DNA of 64,000 nt from contig JBBRAH010000016.1 in the NCBI GenBank assembly GCA_038206985.1, positions 1-64,000 on the forward strand. Reading direction: 5' to 3'. Each line of letters opens with the position of its first letter. Position 1 is the stretch's first letter. This DNA is from CAXMST01 sp038206985 (GTDB lineage: Bacteria; Actinomycetota; Thermoleophilia; Solirubrobacterales; 70-9). The notes beneath the pieces were generated by a model, which had not been told where the DNA came from, did no database searches, and was given only the letters and a program-made list of their open reading frames with translations. This document shows positions 7,845 through 16,557 of this stretch, piece by piece. The translations under genes and the position numbers were made by a program.

Positions 7845-9440
7845 TCAGAAGGTGCGGCGGTCCTCGTCACGCAGTTCGGCCTCGATGGTCTCGTCGAGGG
7901 CGCCGCGTTTGCCATCCGGGCCGGCCGCTGCCTGGCGGGCGCGCAGCTCCGAGAGTTCGGCCAGACGGCGGCGGATCTCCTCCGGGCGGGTGAGGCGAAT
8001 GACGACGGCCTTCTCCTCCGCTGTCAGCAGGCCGCCGAACCAGAGCAGCACCGGGTAGGCGAGCCAGACCGCGGCGCGGGCGAGGAGACCGCCGAAGCCG
8101 TCGGTGGGCAGCAGCAAGTCTCCCCCGGCGACCAGGCCGGCGCCGACGAAGGTGATCAGCGCCAGACGACCCCACTGCCACGGCACCGGGAAGAGGCGCT
8201 GGGTGAAGGCGAACATCAGCACAAGCGCGATCGCGTAGGAGGAGACCAGCGCGAGACCGGCGCCGACGATCCCGTACTCGGGCACGAGCAACAGGTTGAG
8301 GACCAGGTTGGTGAGAAGGGCGGCGAGCGTGGCGGGGAAGTTGAACTCGGTGCGGCCGACGCGACCGATCACGACGAGCAGCGCCAGGTAGACACCGTAG
8401 AGCGCGGCGCCGAGGGCGAGCAGGCCTATCGCCTCATAGGCACCGAAGTACTCGTCGGCGGCGAGGATCCGCACGATCCAGCGCGCCTCCAGCCACATGC
8501 CGACGACGATGAAGGCGGCGGCGGCGGTGAACGCCGTGAGCACCGTGGAGTAGACGCGTTTGGCCTCGTCGTCCTCCTCGATCGAATAGGCGATCGGCGG
8601 CCAGGCAAGCTGGAAGCCGCGCACGAAGATCTGGATCGCCTGGCTGAACTTGAAGGCGAGTGAGTAGAGCCCGACCTCGGCGATCGTCAGGTAGTTGGCG
8701 ATCACCACGCGATCGACGAAGATCAGCGCGTAGAGCGAGAACTCGGCGGGCATCGTCGGTAGCCCGAAGCGCATCATGCGGCGCAGCAGCCCACGCTCGG
8801 GCACCAGGCCGAGGCGCCGGCGTTCGCTGAACATCAGCCAGGCCACGAACGGGATCGCGGAGGCGTAGGAGCCGAGCAGGATGCCCTCCGCGCCCAGATC
8901 GGCGCCGGCAATCAGGATCAGGGTGAGCGGGATCGCCAGGAGCACGTTGGCGAAGGTGAAGATGAAGTACTCGCGGGCGCGCTCGTCCAGCCGGAAGATC
9001 GAGACCAGGTACTCGTAGAGGGTGAGCAACCAGAGCCCGCCAATCGCGATCCGGACCAGGCCCGGCTCGGCCCCGAACGGCATCCCTGGCAACTGCGTGC
9101 CGACCTTGAGCGCCGCGGCGATCGGCTCCGCGAAGGGCAGCAGGATGAGAGAGCCGATCGTGCTCGCCCAGAAGAGGAAGGCGAAGCCCGTGCGGATCAC
9201 GCGGCTGCCGTCCTCGTCCCGCAGGTAATAGAAACGCAGCAGCGCCTCGATCACGCCGAAGCGGACGATAATGCTGGCGGCGACCACGGCGCCGAAGAGG
9301 ATCTCCGCCTTGCCGTACTCGGCCGGGACCAGCAGCGACGTGTACAGCGGCAGCAGCGCGACCGCGATGATCTTCGAGAAGACGCTCGACGCGGTGTAGG
9401 CGAAGCCGGTGGTCGCGAGGCGGCGCAGGTAGTCGAGCAC
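7845..9440 (-). CDS. Polysaccharide flippase (Wzx-like, MOP superfamily)
   Basis: 531-residue polytopic protein with about 12-14 predicted membrane helices, in the oligosaccharide-flippase/MATE-like family that moves undecaprenyl-linked repeat units across the membrane. It begins YLRRLATTGFAYTASSVFSK, as usual for Wzx, and contains RRMMRFGLPTMPAEFSLYAL, which starts the second half of the pseudo-repeat. A soluble charged tail of about 55 residues (EEIRRRLAELSELRARQA) follows the last helix. The polymerase-like gene lies three bases upstream, so a single Wzx/Wzy export unit is likely. Confidence 0.9.
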   Translation of the reverse strand: MLDYLRRLATTGFAYTASSVFSKIIAVALLPLYTSLLVPAEYGKAEILFGAVVAASIIVRFGVIEALLRFYYLRDEDGSRVIRTGFAFLFWASTIGSLILLPFAEPIAAALKVGTQLPGMPFGAEPGLVRIAIGGLWLLTLYEYLVSIFRLDERAREYFIFTFANVLLAIPLTLILIAGADLGAEGILLGSYASAIPFVAWLMFSERRRLGLVPERGLLRRMMRFGLPTMPAEFSLYALIFVDRVVIANYLTIAEVGLYSLAFKFSQAIQIFVRGFQLAWPPIAYSIEEDDEAKRVYSTVLTAFTAAAAFIVVGMWLEARWIVRILAADEYFGAYEAIGLLALGAALYGVYLALLVVIGRVGRTEFNFPATLAALLTNLVLNLLLVPEYGIVGAGLALVSSYAIALVLMFAFTQRLFPVPWQWGRLALITFVGAGLVAGGDLLLPTDGFGGLLARAAVWLAYPVLLWFGGLLTAEEKAVVIRLTRPEEIRRRLAELSELRARQAAAGPDGKRGALDETIEAELRDEDRRTF

Positions 9441-9443
9441 GGC

Positions 9444-10904
9444 TCAGCCCTCCGGACGGGCCGCGGCCCCGACCACGGTTGCGAAGGCGAACAGGGCCCA
9501 GGTGATCGGATCGATGAAGAAGGCGGCGTAGCCGAGGCTGTGGACGAGCATCACTACGTAGGCGGCGAGCACGGTCGCGGCGAGTGCTCGGGGTGTCGGA
9601 CCCAACCCCAGCCCCGCGGCCGAGAGCAGGATCCAGGCCGAGATCAGCACGACCGCAACGTAGGGGACGAACCCGATCAGGCCCTGTTCGGCCCCCACGG
9701 TGATCGGCTCGGTGTGGCTGACCACGGCGATCTCCTCGCCGCCACCGAAGCGGGCCTTGAACTCGTCCGGAAAGGAACCCGAGCCGTAGCCCGCGAGCGG
9801 CCGGTCGCCGGCCAGCTCCAGGCCGCCGCTGACCAGCCCCGAGCGGCCCGTCGTCTCCTCGGCGAGGTCGCCGCTGCCTGAGCTGATCGCGACGATCGAG
9901 AGGACGAGCAGGCAGGCGACCGCGACTGCTGCAACCGTGCCGCGCACTGCCCCCCAGCGCGCCAGCCCGAGCGTCAACAGCCCGGCGAGCAGCGCCAGCA
10001 GACTGGACTGCGAAAAGCTGAGTCCCAGAGCCAGGGCCAGCACGACGAAGACGGCGGTCGCGAGCAGTGCCGCGCGCTGCGCGGCCCAGGCGGCCACCCC
10101 GGCGAGCACGACCATCGTCACGGCGAGATAGCGGCCCATGATGTTCGGGTCGAAAAAGAGCGAGTTGACCCGGAACCAGGCGTGCGCCTCGTTGCCCGCC
10201 TCGACCTTGTCGTTCCAGAAGATCTCGCCGAGCGCGTACTGGCCGAAGGCAACGATCGCGACGATCAGCGCCTCGAGGGCAAGCACGAGCACGAGCTTGC
10301 GCAGCAAGCTCGTGTCCCACTCGACCGAGGCGAGCAGGAAGAAGAGCGCCGCGAAGGGGACGAGGAAGAAGCCCGTGTTCTCGATCGCCGCCGACAGGTC
10401 GTCGGCGTAGCCGGCTTGCAGGCCGTAGAACAGGAGATAGGCAGCAAGAGCCCAGCCGAGCAGCGCGACCGGACCGCGATCGGGGAGCCCGCGGGGCAGC
10501 ATCCGCTCGGGCCGCAACCAGGCGGCGAGGAGGCCGGCGGCGAGTACCGCGTACAGCGGCAGCAGGAGGTTGGAACTGGAGCTGCCGAAGTCCACGGGGA
10601 TCCGGAACGGCAGCGTCGCGACCAGGGCCAGCGGCAGCAGCGTGGGGCGGGCGAGGAAGAGACGGCTGAGGAGCGCCAGCCCGATACCCCCGGCCAAGGC
10701 TGCTACCGCCAGGAGCGCGGGGCTGTCGCGCAGCTCCACGACCTGGTCGTTGCTCCAGTTGTCGGCGCCCACGATCGTGGGCGCGAGGATCAGCGCGGCC
10801 GTCAGCAGCGCCAGCCGCGCCTGCCGCGGCAGCGGCAGCACGGCGCCAGCGGCCAGCGCCGCGCAGGCCACCAGTCCGAGCCAGAGCAGCGGCTCGTCCA
10901 TCAC
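9444..10904 (-). CDS. O-antigen ligase/polymerase family protein (Wzy/WaaL-like)
   Basis: 486 residues with about 12 membrane helices and a large external loop around residues 220-330, the layout of Wzy polymerases and WaaL ligases. In the C-terminal part the GDRPLAGYGSGSFPDEF segment is the typical PLxGxGxGxF loop of PF04932, followed by SHTEPITVGAEQGLIGF (HN/HS...E-x-G). It should polymerise or ligate lipid-linked repeats outside the membrane. Its ATG overlaps the stop of the upstream small Ig-domain gene, so the two are co-translated. Confidence 0.88.
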   Translation of the reverse strand: MMDEPLLWLGLVACAALAAGAVLPLPRQARLALLTAALILAPTIVGADNWSNDQVVELRDSPALLAVAALAGGIGLALLSRLFLARPTLLPLALVATLPFRIPVDFGSSSSNLLLPLYAVLAAGLLAAWLRPERMLPRGLPDRGPVALLGWALAAYLLFYGLQAGYADDLSAAIENTGFFLVPFAALFFLLASVEWDTSLLRKLVLVLALEALIVAIVAFGQYALGEIFWNDKVEAGNEAHAWFRVNSLFFDPNIMGRYLAVTMVVLAGVAAWAAQRAALLATAVFVVLALALGLSFSQSSLLALLAGLLTLGLARWGAVRGTVAAVAVACLLVLSIVAISSGSGDLAEETTGRSGLVSGGLELAGDRPLAGYGSGSFPDEFKARFGGGEEIAVVSHTEPITVGAEQGLIGFVPYVAVVLISAWILLSAAGLGLGPTPRALAATVLAAYVVMLVHSLGYAAFFIDPITWALFAFATVVGAAARPEG

Positions 10905-11341
10905 TCGCCCGTCAGCTCGTCCGGGACCACGATCTCGATCGCGCCGGGGGGCTCGATGTCACGCCCCTGGGAGTCGAGGACCACACGGAGCTGGTAGCTC
11001 CCCAGCGGCGCGGCACCGCCGTCATCGGTCGCCAGATCCCAGCTGAACTCCTGGGGTCCTGCGGCGAGCGGCTCGCCGAGCGCCAGGGCGCGGACCGGGT
11101 TGCCCACGTCGTCGATGATCAGCACGTCCGCCCGTGCCTCGGCTTCGGTCAGGTCGAAGCGGATCGTTGCGTCGTTGCCCTGGCTGGCGAACGCGGTGAG
11201 CTCGACCGTGTTGACGATGTCGTCCTGGGAGCGCACGGCGCGGGTGAGGGCCGTGAGCGCGAGGGCGAAGATCAGGAGGCCGGCCAGCAGGACCGCACCG
11301 GAGAGCCGGGGGCCGTGCCGGGCTTCGCTGGCTGCGGGCAC
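10901..11341 (-). CDS. Membrane-anchored FlgD-Ig-like domain protein
   Basis: 146 residues: a short cytoplasmic N-terminus, one membrane helix (about 16-34, AVLLAGLLIFALALTAL), and an extracellular beta-sandwich. The pattern VLIIDDVGNPVRAL followed by FSWDLATDDGGAAPLGSYQLRV is that of FlgD immunoglobulin-like domains (D-G-x-x-x-P-x-G-x-Y). No enzymatic residues are seen. It overlaps the Wzy-like gene and follows two LytR_C proteins, so it may be an external accessory or scaffold of polymer assembly (inference). Confidence 0.7.
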   Translation of the reverse strand: MPAASEARHGPRLSGAVLLAGLLIFALALTALTRAVRSQDDIVNTVELTAFASQGNDATIRFDLTEAEARADVLIIDDVGNPVRALALGEPLAAGPQEFSWDLATDDGGAAPLGSYQLRVVLDSQGRDIEPPGAIEIVVPDELTGE

Positions 11342-11364
11342 CGCTCCCGCTGAGGCCCCGGTGC

Positions 11365-12159
11365 TCAGCGGTCGACCTGATCCTCGCCGACGACCACGAT
11401 CACCTCGGCGTCGGGCGCCGCTGCCCGTGTCGCTCCGTCGATCGGCTGCATCACATCAACGCCGAGCTCCCGGGCGACGGCGCGCGATTCGCGGCGACGG
11501 CGATCGGCGAAGAGGACCACGGTCTGCTCGGAGTTGCCGATCGTGCCGGTCTGGATCTGTGTGAAGCCGGCAGCGGCCAGTGAGTCGCCGACCTTGCCTG
11601 CGAGCGCGGTCTGCGTCGACGCATTGAGCACGGCGACCGGAACCTCGGTGCGATCGAGAGAAGCGCCCTTGGACGTGCCCTCCTGCCCACCGTTGTCGAC
11701 CAGCGCGACCGCCGCCACCGCGGCGCCGGCCAAAACGACGGCGATCAGCGAGAGGACGAGTGGATGGCGCGGGCCCCGGGCGATGAAGCGGCGCCAGAAG
11801 GAGGGCGACTCAATCGCCGCGCGCTCGGCGGTGATGCGCGAGAGAGCGGGCCGGTCGGCGGTGACGCGCTGTGCCGGGGTCAGCTCGCCGGTCGGGGCGC
11901 GATAGGCAGTCACAGCCGCGTCGCTCGGGGTCAGATGGGGGTCCGGGGCGCCCTCGTCGCCGCGCTCGGGCTCCAGTTCCTGCCAGAGCAGCAGGCGCTT
12001 GACCTCACGGCGCTGTGTGATGTAGAGCGGCAGGACCAGCAGCATCCCGAGGATGGCGACCAGCGCGGCGACCTGGCCGGCCTGCTCGATCACTTCCTTG
12101 ACCGCGATGCCGCTGCCGGCAGCAACAGCGATCTCCGGGATGCCGGGGAGTCCGGCCAT
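11365..12159 (-). CDS. Membrane protein with C-terminal LytR_C domain (copy 1)
   Basis: 264 residues. An N-terminal membrane helix (about 27-48, VAALVAILGMLLVLPLYI), a cytoplasmic linker of some 90 residues (QRREVKRLLLWQ onward), and a second helix (LVLSLIAVVLAGAAVAAVAL) leading to an extracellular LytR_C domain: VPVAVLNASTQTALAGKV, AAAGFTQIQTG, and VIVVVGEDQ near the end. LytR_C normally follows the LCP catalytic domain of wall-polymer ligases; no LCP domain is present here. It overlaps the next gene by one base (TGATG). Confidence 0.78.
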   Translation of the reverse strand: MAGLPGIPEIAVAAGSGIAVKEVIEQAGQVAALVAILGMLLVLPLYITQRREVKRLLLWQELEPERGDEGAPDPHLTPSDAAVTAYRAPTGELTPAQRVTADRPALSRITAERAAIESPSFWRRFIARGPRHPLVLSLIAVVLAGAAVAAVALVDNGGQEGTSKGASLDRTEVPVAVLNASTQTALAGKVGDSLAAAGFTQIQTGTIGNSEQTVVLFADRRRRESRAVARELGVDVMQPIDGATRAAAPDAEVIVVVGEDQVDR

Positions 12160-12995
12160 CAGATCGCGGAGTCGTCCTGGCCGACGATCACGGCCAGGTC
12201 GGCCCCGCCTGCGATCGCCTCGATCTCGGAGGTCATCTCCTGGACCACGGTCGTGCCGAGCACCCCGTTGAGGGCGTCGGCGAGCTCGTTGGCCGCGTCC
12301 TCGTTGGCGCCGCTGTACATCACCACGCTCGCCGGGAACGAGGGTGGTGCGTTGTCGACGGTGCCGACCTCGAATCCGGCGCCCTCGACATCGCCCGAGA
12401 CACGATCGGCGACCCCGGGGACAGCGACCCCACCCGGTGCGGCCGTGCCGTTGAGAACTGCGACCGTCATCGCCGGGGGCTCGGAACCTCCGCCGCCGCC
12501 GCCCTTGCCTCCCTTGCCGCTCTTGCCCTGCTGGGCTTGTCCTGTTGCGGTCGGGGAATCGCCGCCGAGCAGACCGAAGCCGCTGGTCGCGATTCCCACG
12601 CCGAGGATCACGGCGGCCAGACCGCCGAGTACGATCTTGGGCTCGACCGGCGAGCGCCGGTCGAACGCCGCCCAGCGATCGGCGAAGCCCGCGCGCAGGC
12701 CCGCGAAACGTGGCTCCCTGCGCTTCGGGGCCTCAGCGGGCTTGCGGGCGATCGGAAAGTCGCGCGAGTCACTGTCATCTACATCGCGCTCATCCGCGGC
12801 GGCCCCTTCGACGGCCTCATCGGCTGCCTCGGGGGTGCCCGCGGCGATCGCAGCGGCGCGCTCAGGTGCCCGGCCGGCCCAGTCGCGCAGACGGCGCAAG
12901 TGCCTGGCCTGCTGGAAAGTCAGGAAGACAAGCACGGCCAGACCCGCAAACGCGACGAAGCCGAGGAGCGATCCGATCTCCTCGAATGAACTCAT
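12159..12995 (-). CDS. Membrane protein with C-terminal LytR_C domain (copy 2)
   Basis: 278 residues. An N-terminal membrane helix (LGFVAFAGLAVLVFLTF), an Ala/Glu-rich cytoplasmic linker, a second helix around residue 130 (IVLGGLAAVILGVGIATSGF), a Gly-rich extracellular spacer, and a LytR_C domain starting MTVAVLNGTAAPGGVAVPG. Topology is identical to the gene that follows it, so the two probably arose by duplication, although the sequences are quite diverged. No LCP catalytic domain. A TAACAT box lies 12 bp before the ATG. First gene of a leftward unit running into the Wzy and Wzx genes. Confidence 0.78.
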   Translation of the reverse strand: MSSFEEIGSLLGFVAFAGLAVLVFLTFQQARHLRRLRDWAGRAPERAAAIAAGTPEAADEAVEGAAADERDVDDSDSRDFPIARKPAEAPKRREPRFAGLRAGFADRWAAFDRRSPVEPKIVLGGLAAVILGVGIATSGFGLLGGDSPTATGQAQQGKSGKGGKGGGGGGSEPPAMTVAVLNGTAAPGGVAVPGVADRVSGDVEGAGFEVGTVDNAPPSFPASVVMYSGANEDAANELADALNGVLGTTVVQEMTSEIEAIAGGADLAVIVGQDDSAI

Positions 12996-13050
12996 GATCA
13001 GCGGCGCATGTTAGTGCGGCAGGGGGTTGTTCCCGTGCCCGAACCGAAGC

Positions 13051-14961
13051 TCAGAGCCGCTCGGCCTGATCCTCGAGTGAGGAGACGGGCGCTCCCATCC
13101 GCTCGCTGATGGTCTGGACCACCCGCTCGGCGAGGTCGGTTTCGTCGCCGGAGCCGATCAGAGCGATCAGCTCGGCGAAGGTCTCGTCGATCTCAGCGAC
13201 GGTCAGCGGCTCGCCTCTGACCGCTCGGTTGATCCGTGGCGCGGCAGTCGGCTCGGAATGCTCACTCTCGGCCAGCAACTTCTCGTGCAACTGCTCTCCG
13301 GGCCGCGGGCCGGGAAACTCGATCGCGATGTCGGTCTCCGGCTCGTAGCCGGCCAGCTTGATCATGTTGCGGGCGAGGTCGAGGATCTTGACCGGCTCGC
13401 CCATGTCGAGCACGAACACGTCGCCGCGGCCGTCGCCGAGGTTGCCGGCGCGGATCACGAGCTGCACGGCCTCGGGAATCGTCATGAAGTAGCGGGTCAT
13501 CTCCGGATGGGTCACGGTGACCGGCCCGCCGCGCTCGATCTGGCGCCGGAAGATCGGGACCACGCTGCCGGAGGAGCCGAGCACGTTGCCGAACCGGACG
13601 GCCACGAAGCGGGTCTCCGGATGGCGCTCGCCGGCAGCGGCGACGATCCACTCGGCCATCGCCTTGGAGGCGCCCATCACCGTTTTCGGGTTGACGGCCT
13701 TGTCGGTGGAGATGAGCACAAAGCGCTCGGCGCCGGCCGTAGCCGCCGTCTCGGCGGTGACCCGGGTGGCGATCGCGTTGTTGCGGATCGCCTCGAGCGG
13801 GTTGGCCTCCATCAGCGGCACGTGCTTGTAGGCGGCGGCGTGGAAGACGACCTCGGGCCGGAAGCGCTGCATCACCTCGAGCATGCGGTCCCCCTCCTTG
13901 CAGTCGGCGAGCACCGACTCGACGCGGGAGAAGTGCCACTCGCCGACCAGCTCGCGATCGATCTCAAAGAGGTTGCCCTCGGCGTGGTCGACGAGCACCA
14001 GCAGGCGCGGGCGAACACGGGCAATCTGGCGCGAAAGCTCGGAGCCGATCGAGCCGCCGGCGCCCGTGATCAGGACGATGCGGTCGCGCAGATAGGCACC
14101 GACCTCGTCGAGCTGCTCGACGATCGGCTCGCGGCCGAGCACGTCTTCGACCTGGACCTCGCGCACCTGGCGGGTGAGCTGCACGCCGCCACGCAGCAAC
14201 TCGAAGACGGTGGGCAGCGTGCGCACCTCGATGCCCCGATCGCGGCAGGCCGAGACAACCCGGCCGCGCAGCGTGCCCGGCGCGGACGGGATCGCGATGA
14301 TCACCTCAGCCGGTTCCTGCTTGTCGAGGATCGACGGCAGATCGTCGGTGTTACCCAGGACGCGCAGACCGCCAAGCAGGCGCATGCCCTGCTTGCTGGG
14401 ATCGTCATCGACGAAGCCGACCGGGTTGCCGAGGATCGGATTGAGGCGCAGCTCGCGGACGACCATCTGCCCGCCGGAGCCCGCGCCAACGATCAGCACG
14501 TCCTTGCCGCCTCGCCTGCGGCGGCGGCGCATCTTTCGCTCCTCTCGCATGAAGCGCACGCCGCTGCGGGCGCCGATGAGCAGCCCGACCGTGAGCAGGA
14601 AGTCGAGGATCAGAACGGATCGGGGAATGTTCAGCTCGCCGAAGGGCTTCCCGAGCGTGTAGACGGCGAGCATCAGGGCCGTGGCCAGCGCCGAGGCACG
14701 GATGATCGACCAGCTGTCACCGAGGTTGAAGTAGCTCCACCACTTCTGATGCAGGCCGGCGAACGTGAACAGCAGCGCCTTGCCCAGCGCGACGAAGAGG
14801 ATCGAGTCCCAGAGCATCTCCGAGTACTGAGGCGGCATGCCTCTTGCCTCGTCGAAAAAGCGCAGCTGGAACGCCAGGAAGAAGGCTACAGCGACCAAAA
14901 CAGCGTCCGCTGCAATTTGAAGGAGCCGGCGCCGCAGCACCGGGCCGCGCAGTCGGTCCAT
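13051..14961 (-). CDS. Polysaccharide biosynthesis nucleoside-diphosphate sugar dehydratase/epimerase (CapD/PglF/WbpM type)
   Basis: 636 residues. Four N-terminal membrane helices precede a first Rossmann-like domain (DVLIVGAGSGGQMVVREL) and the catalytic SDR domain: IVLITGAGGSIGSELSRQ, VFHAAAYKHVPLME, ISTDKAVNPKTVMGASK, RFGNVLGSSGSVVPIF. The SDK in place of the SDR tyrosine motif is typical of PglF/WbpM-type UDP-GlcNAc 4,6-dehydratases, which make precursors of bacillosamine- or FucNAc-like sugars. The frame is open to 15246, but MDRLRGPVLRRRLL at 14961 gives the normal family start, with a TACCCT box 6 bp upstream. It probably supplies the sugar used by the initiating transferase of this locus (inference). 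Confidence 0.92.
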   Translation of the reverse strand: MDRLRGPVLRRRLLQIAADAVLVAVAFFLAFQLRFFDEARGMPPQYSEMLWDSILFVALGKALLFTFAGLHQKWWSYFNLGDSWSIIRASALATALMLAVYTLGKPFGELNIPRSVLILDFLLTVGLLIGARSGVRFMREERKMRRRRRRGGKDVLIVGAGSGGQMVVRELRLNPILGNPVGFVDDDPSKQGMRLLGGLRVLGNTDDLPSILDKQEPAEVIIAIPSAPGTLRGRVVSACRDRGIEVRTLPTVFELLRGGVQLTRQVREVQVEDVLGREPIVEQLDEVGAYLRDRIVLITGAGGSIGSELSRQIARVRPRLLVLVDHAEGNLFEIDRELVGEWHFSRVESVLADCKEGDRMLEVMQRFRPEVVFHAAAYKHVPLMEANPLEAIRNNAIATRVTAETAATAGAERFVLISTDKAVNPKTVMGASKAMAEWIVAAAGERHPETRFVAVRFGNVLGSSGSVVPIFRRQIERGGPVTVTHPEMTRYFMTIPEAVQLVIRAGNLGDGRGDVFVLDMGEPVKILDLARNMIKLAGYEPETDIAIEFPGPRPGEQLHEKLLAESEHSEPTAAPRINRAVRGEPLTVAEIDETFAELIALIGSGDETDLAERVVQTISERMGAPVSSLEDQAERL

Positions 14962-14967
14962 ACCGAA

Positions 14968-14973
14968 AGGGTA
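14968..14973 (-). promoter_or_regulatory. -10-like box of the capD-type gene (leaderless)
   Basis: TACCCT on the minus strand, 6 bp before ATG 14961. No Shine-Dalgarno lies between. Confidence 0.3.
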
Positions 14974-15040
14974 ATGTCTGTCCCAAGCGCAGGCCACCCC
15001 AAGCGGCAGCTCGCAAGCCCTGCCCCGCGCGCACAGCCCC

Positions 15041-15700
15041 ATGACCGACTTCATCATCGACCCGATCGTCAACGTTGCCACCGACTTCATCGACGCGGTG
15101 GGACTGCTCGGGGTCTTCGTGCTCATGATGCTCGAGAGCGCCTGCATCCCGGTGCCCAGCGAAGCGATCATGCTGTTCGCGGGCTTCAACGTCTCCGAGG
15201 GCTCCCTCACGCTGTTCGGCATCGTGGTCGCCGGAGTGCTCGGCAACCTCGTCGGCTCCTGGATCGCCTGGGCGGCGGGCTACTACGGGCGGATGGAGCT
15301 GCTGGAGAAGAACCGACTGATCCACATCAACCCCAGGCACCTCGCCGTCGCGGACGACTGGTTCCAGCGCTACGGCGACGCGACCGTCTTCTTCACCCGG
15401 ATGCTGCCTGTCGTCCGCACCTTCATCTCACTTCCCGCGGGTGTCGCGCGGATGCCCTTCTGGCGCTTCACCTTCCTGACCCTTGCAGGCTGCATCCCCT
15501 GGGTCCTCGCGCTCGGGATCCTCGGCCAGGAGGTCGGCGGCAACTGGGAGGAGTGGCGAGGCTACCTGCACTACCTCGACTATCCGATCCTGCTCGCGCT
15601 TCTGGCTGGCAGCGTCTGGCTCGTCATCCGCTGGCGCCGTGGCCCGGACGACGGTGCTGGCACCCCGAGCGCGGATCCCGCAACCGAAACCAGCTCCTGA
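15041..15700 (+). CDS. DedA family membrane protein (VTT/SNARE-associated)
   Basis: 219 residues. DedA proteins are polytopic membrane proteins; several act as undecaprenyl-phosphate or lipid translocases that return the carrier to the cytoplasmic face. Family signatures are ESACIPVPSEAIMLFAGF near residue 35, GNLVGSWIAWAAGYYGR (G-x-x-x-G-x-x-x-x-Y-x-x-G-R), and RMLPVVRTFISLPAGVARMP, the conserved F/T-R-x-x-P-x-x-R-x-x-x-x-x-x-A-G motif. Six bp before uppP, so both probably serve lipid-carrier recycling. The C-terminal 20 residues are disordered. Confidence 0.93.
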   Translation: MTDFIIDPIVNVATDFIDAVGLLGVFVLMMLESACIPVPSEAIMLFAGFNVSEGSLTLFGIVVAGVLGNLVGSWIAWAAGYYGRMELLEKNRLIHINPRHLAVADDWFQRYGDATVFFTRMLPVVRTFISLPAGVARMPFWRFTFLTLAGCIPWVLALGILGQEVGGNWEEWRGYLHYLDYPILLALLAGSVWLVIRWRRGPDDGAGTPSADPATETSS

Positions 15701-15706
15701 GCGTCG

Positions 15707-16531
15707 ATGGGCTCGGCGGTCGATCGAGGCCATGGGCTGCCGGCCGGCGAAGCCCTGATCCTCGGCATCGTCCAGGGTCCAACCGAGTTGCTGCCGGTCT
15801 CCAGCTCCGCACATCTGCGCCTCGTGCCCTGGCTCTGCGGCTGGGAACACGGGAGCATCGATCCCGAGCACCGCAAGGCGTTCGAGGTCGCTGTGCACGG
15901 TGGCGCGGCTCTCGCTCTGCTGATCGGCCAGCGCGAGCTGATCCTGCGCGAACTCGCCCAACTGGACCTGCGACGCCTGAGCGTCATCGCGCTGAGCTTC
16001 ATCCCGCCCGCGATCGCCGGCCTGCGCTTCGAACGATTGATCGAGCAGCGGCTGGGCGGGCTCGAGGGGATGGCCGCGGGACTCGCCGGCGGCAGCGTCC
16101 TGATGCTCTGGGCGGACAGCAAGCCGCAGTTGCGCGGCGGCGGTGACGCGGGGCCGCTCGATGGACTGGCGCTCGGGCTCGCTCAGGCTGCGGCACTCGC
16201 TCCCGGCGTCTCGCGCAACGGCGCCACCCTGATCGCAGCACGCCTGCGCGGCTTCGACCGAGAGCAGTCCAACCTGCTGAGCCGCACTGTCGCGCTACCG
16301 GTGATCGCCGGCGCCGCGCTGCTCAAGGGGGAGCGGCTGCGGCGGCGCGGGATCGACCGCGGTCTGCGCCGCTCGCTGGCGATCGGCACCGTCGCCGCGT
16401 TCGCCTCGACGCTGGCCTCCCAGGGTTTGATCAAACAGGTCGAGCGCGACCGCGCCCTGGCGCCGTACGCGGCCTACCGGCTCGGCCTCGCCGGTCTCAT
16501 CGTCGGCCGGCTCAGCCGCGCCCGGCCCTGA
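15707..16531 (+). CDS. uppP: Undecaprenyl-diphosphate phosphatase UppP (BacA)
   Basis: 274-residue integral membrane phosphatase that converts undecaprenyl diphosphate to the monophosphate carrier used for peptidoglycan and polysaccharide synthesis. Both active-site regions are present: ILGIVQGPTELLPVSSSAHL (canonical E-F/L-L-P-V-S-S-S-x-H) and LAPGVSRNGATL (P-G-x-S-R-S/N-G). The second canonical Ser is replaced by Asn, a tolerated variation. About eight helices. Located directly after dedA; the divergent polysaccharide locus competes for the same carrier. Confidence 0.93.
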   Translation: MGSAVDRGHGLPAGEALILGIVQGPTELLPVSSSAHLRLVPWLCGWEHGSIDPEHRKAFEVAVHGGAALALLIGQRELILRELAQLDLRRLSVIALSFIPPAIAGLRFERLIEQRLGGLEGMAAGLAGGSVLMLWADSKPQLRGGGDAGPLDGLALGLAQAAALAPGVSRNGATLIAARLRGFDREQSNLLSRTVALPVIAGAALLKGERLRRRGIDRGLRRSLAIGTVAAFASTLASQGLIKQVERDRALAPYAAYRLGLAGLIVGRLSRARP

Positions 16532-16557
16532 CCGCCGGATCAGGTTGAATCCAGCCG

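Noticed and set aside
8434..10320. 628-codon minus-strand frame across the flippase and ligase genes
   Set aside because: Arg/Ala/Gly-rich frame-shifted shadow of two real membrane proteins in another frame.
13258..16146. Very long plus-strand open frame across the capD-type, dedA and uppP genes
   Set aside because: Antisense or out-of-frame shadow of high-G+C genes; its product is low-complexity and overlaps well-identified proteins.
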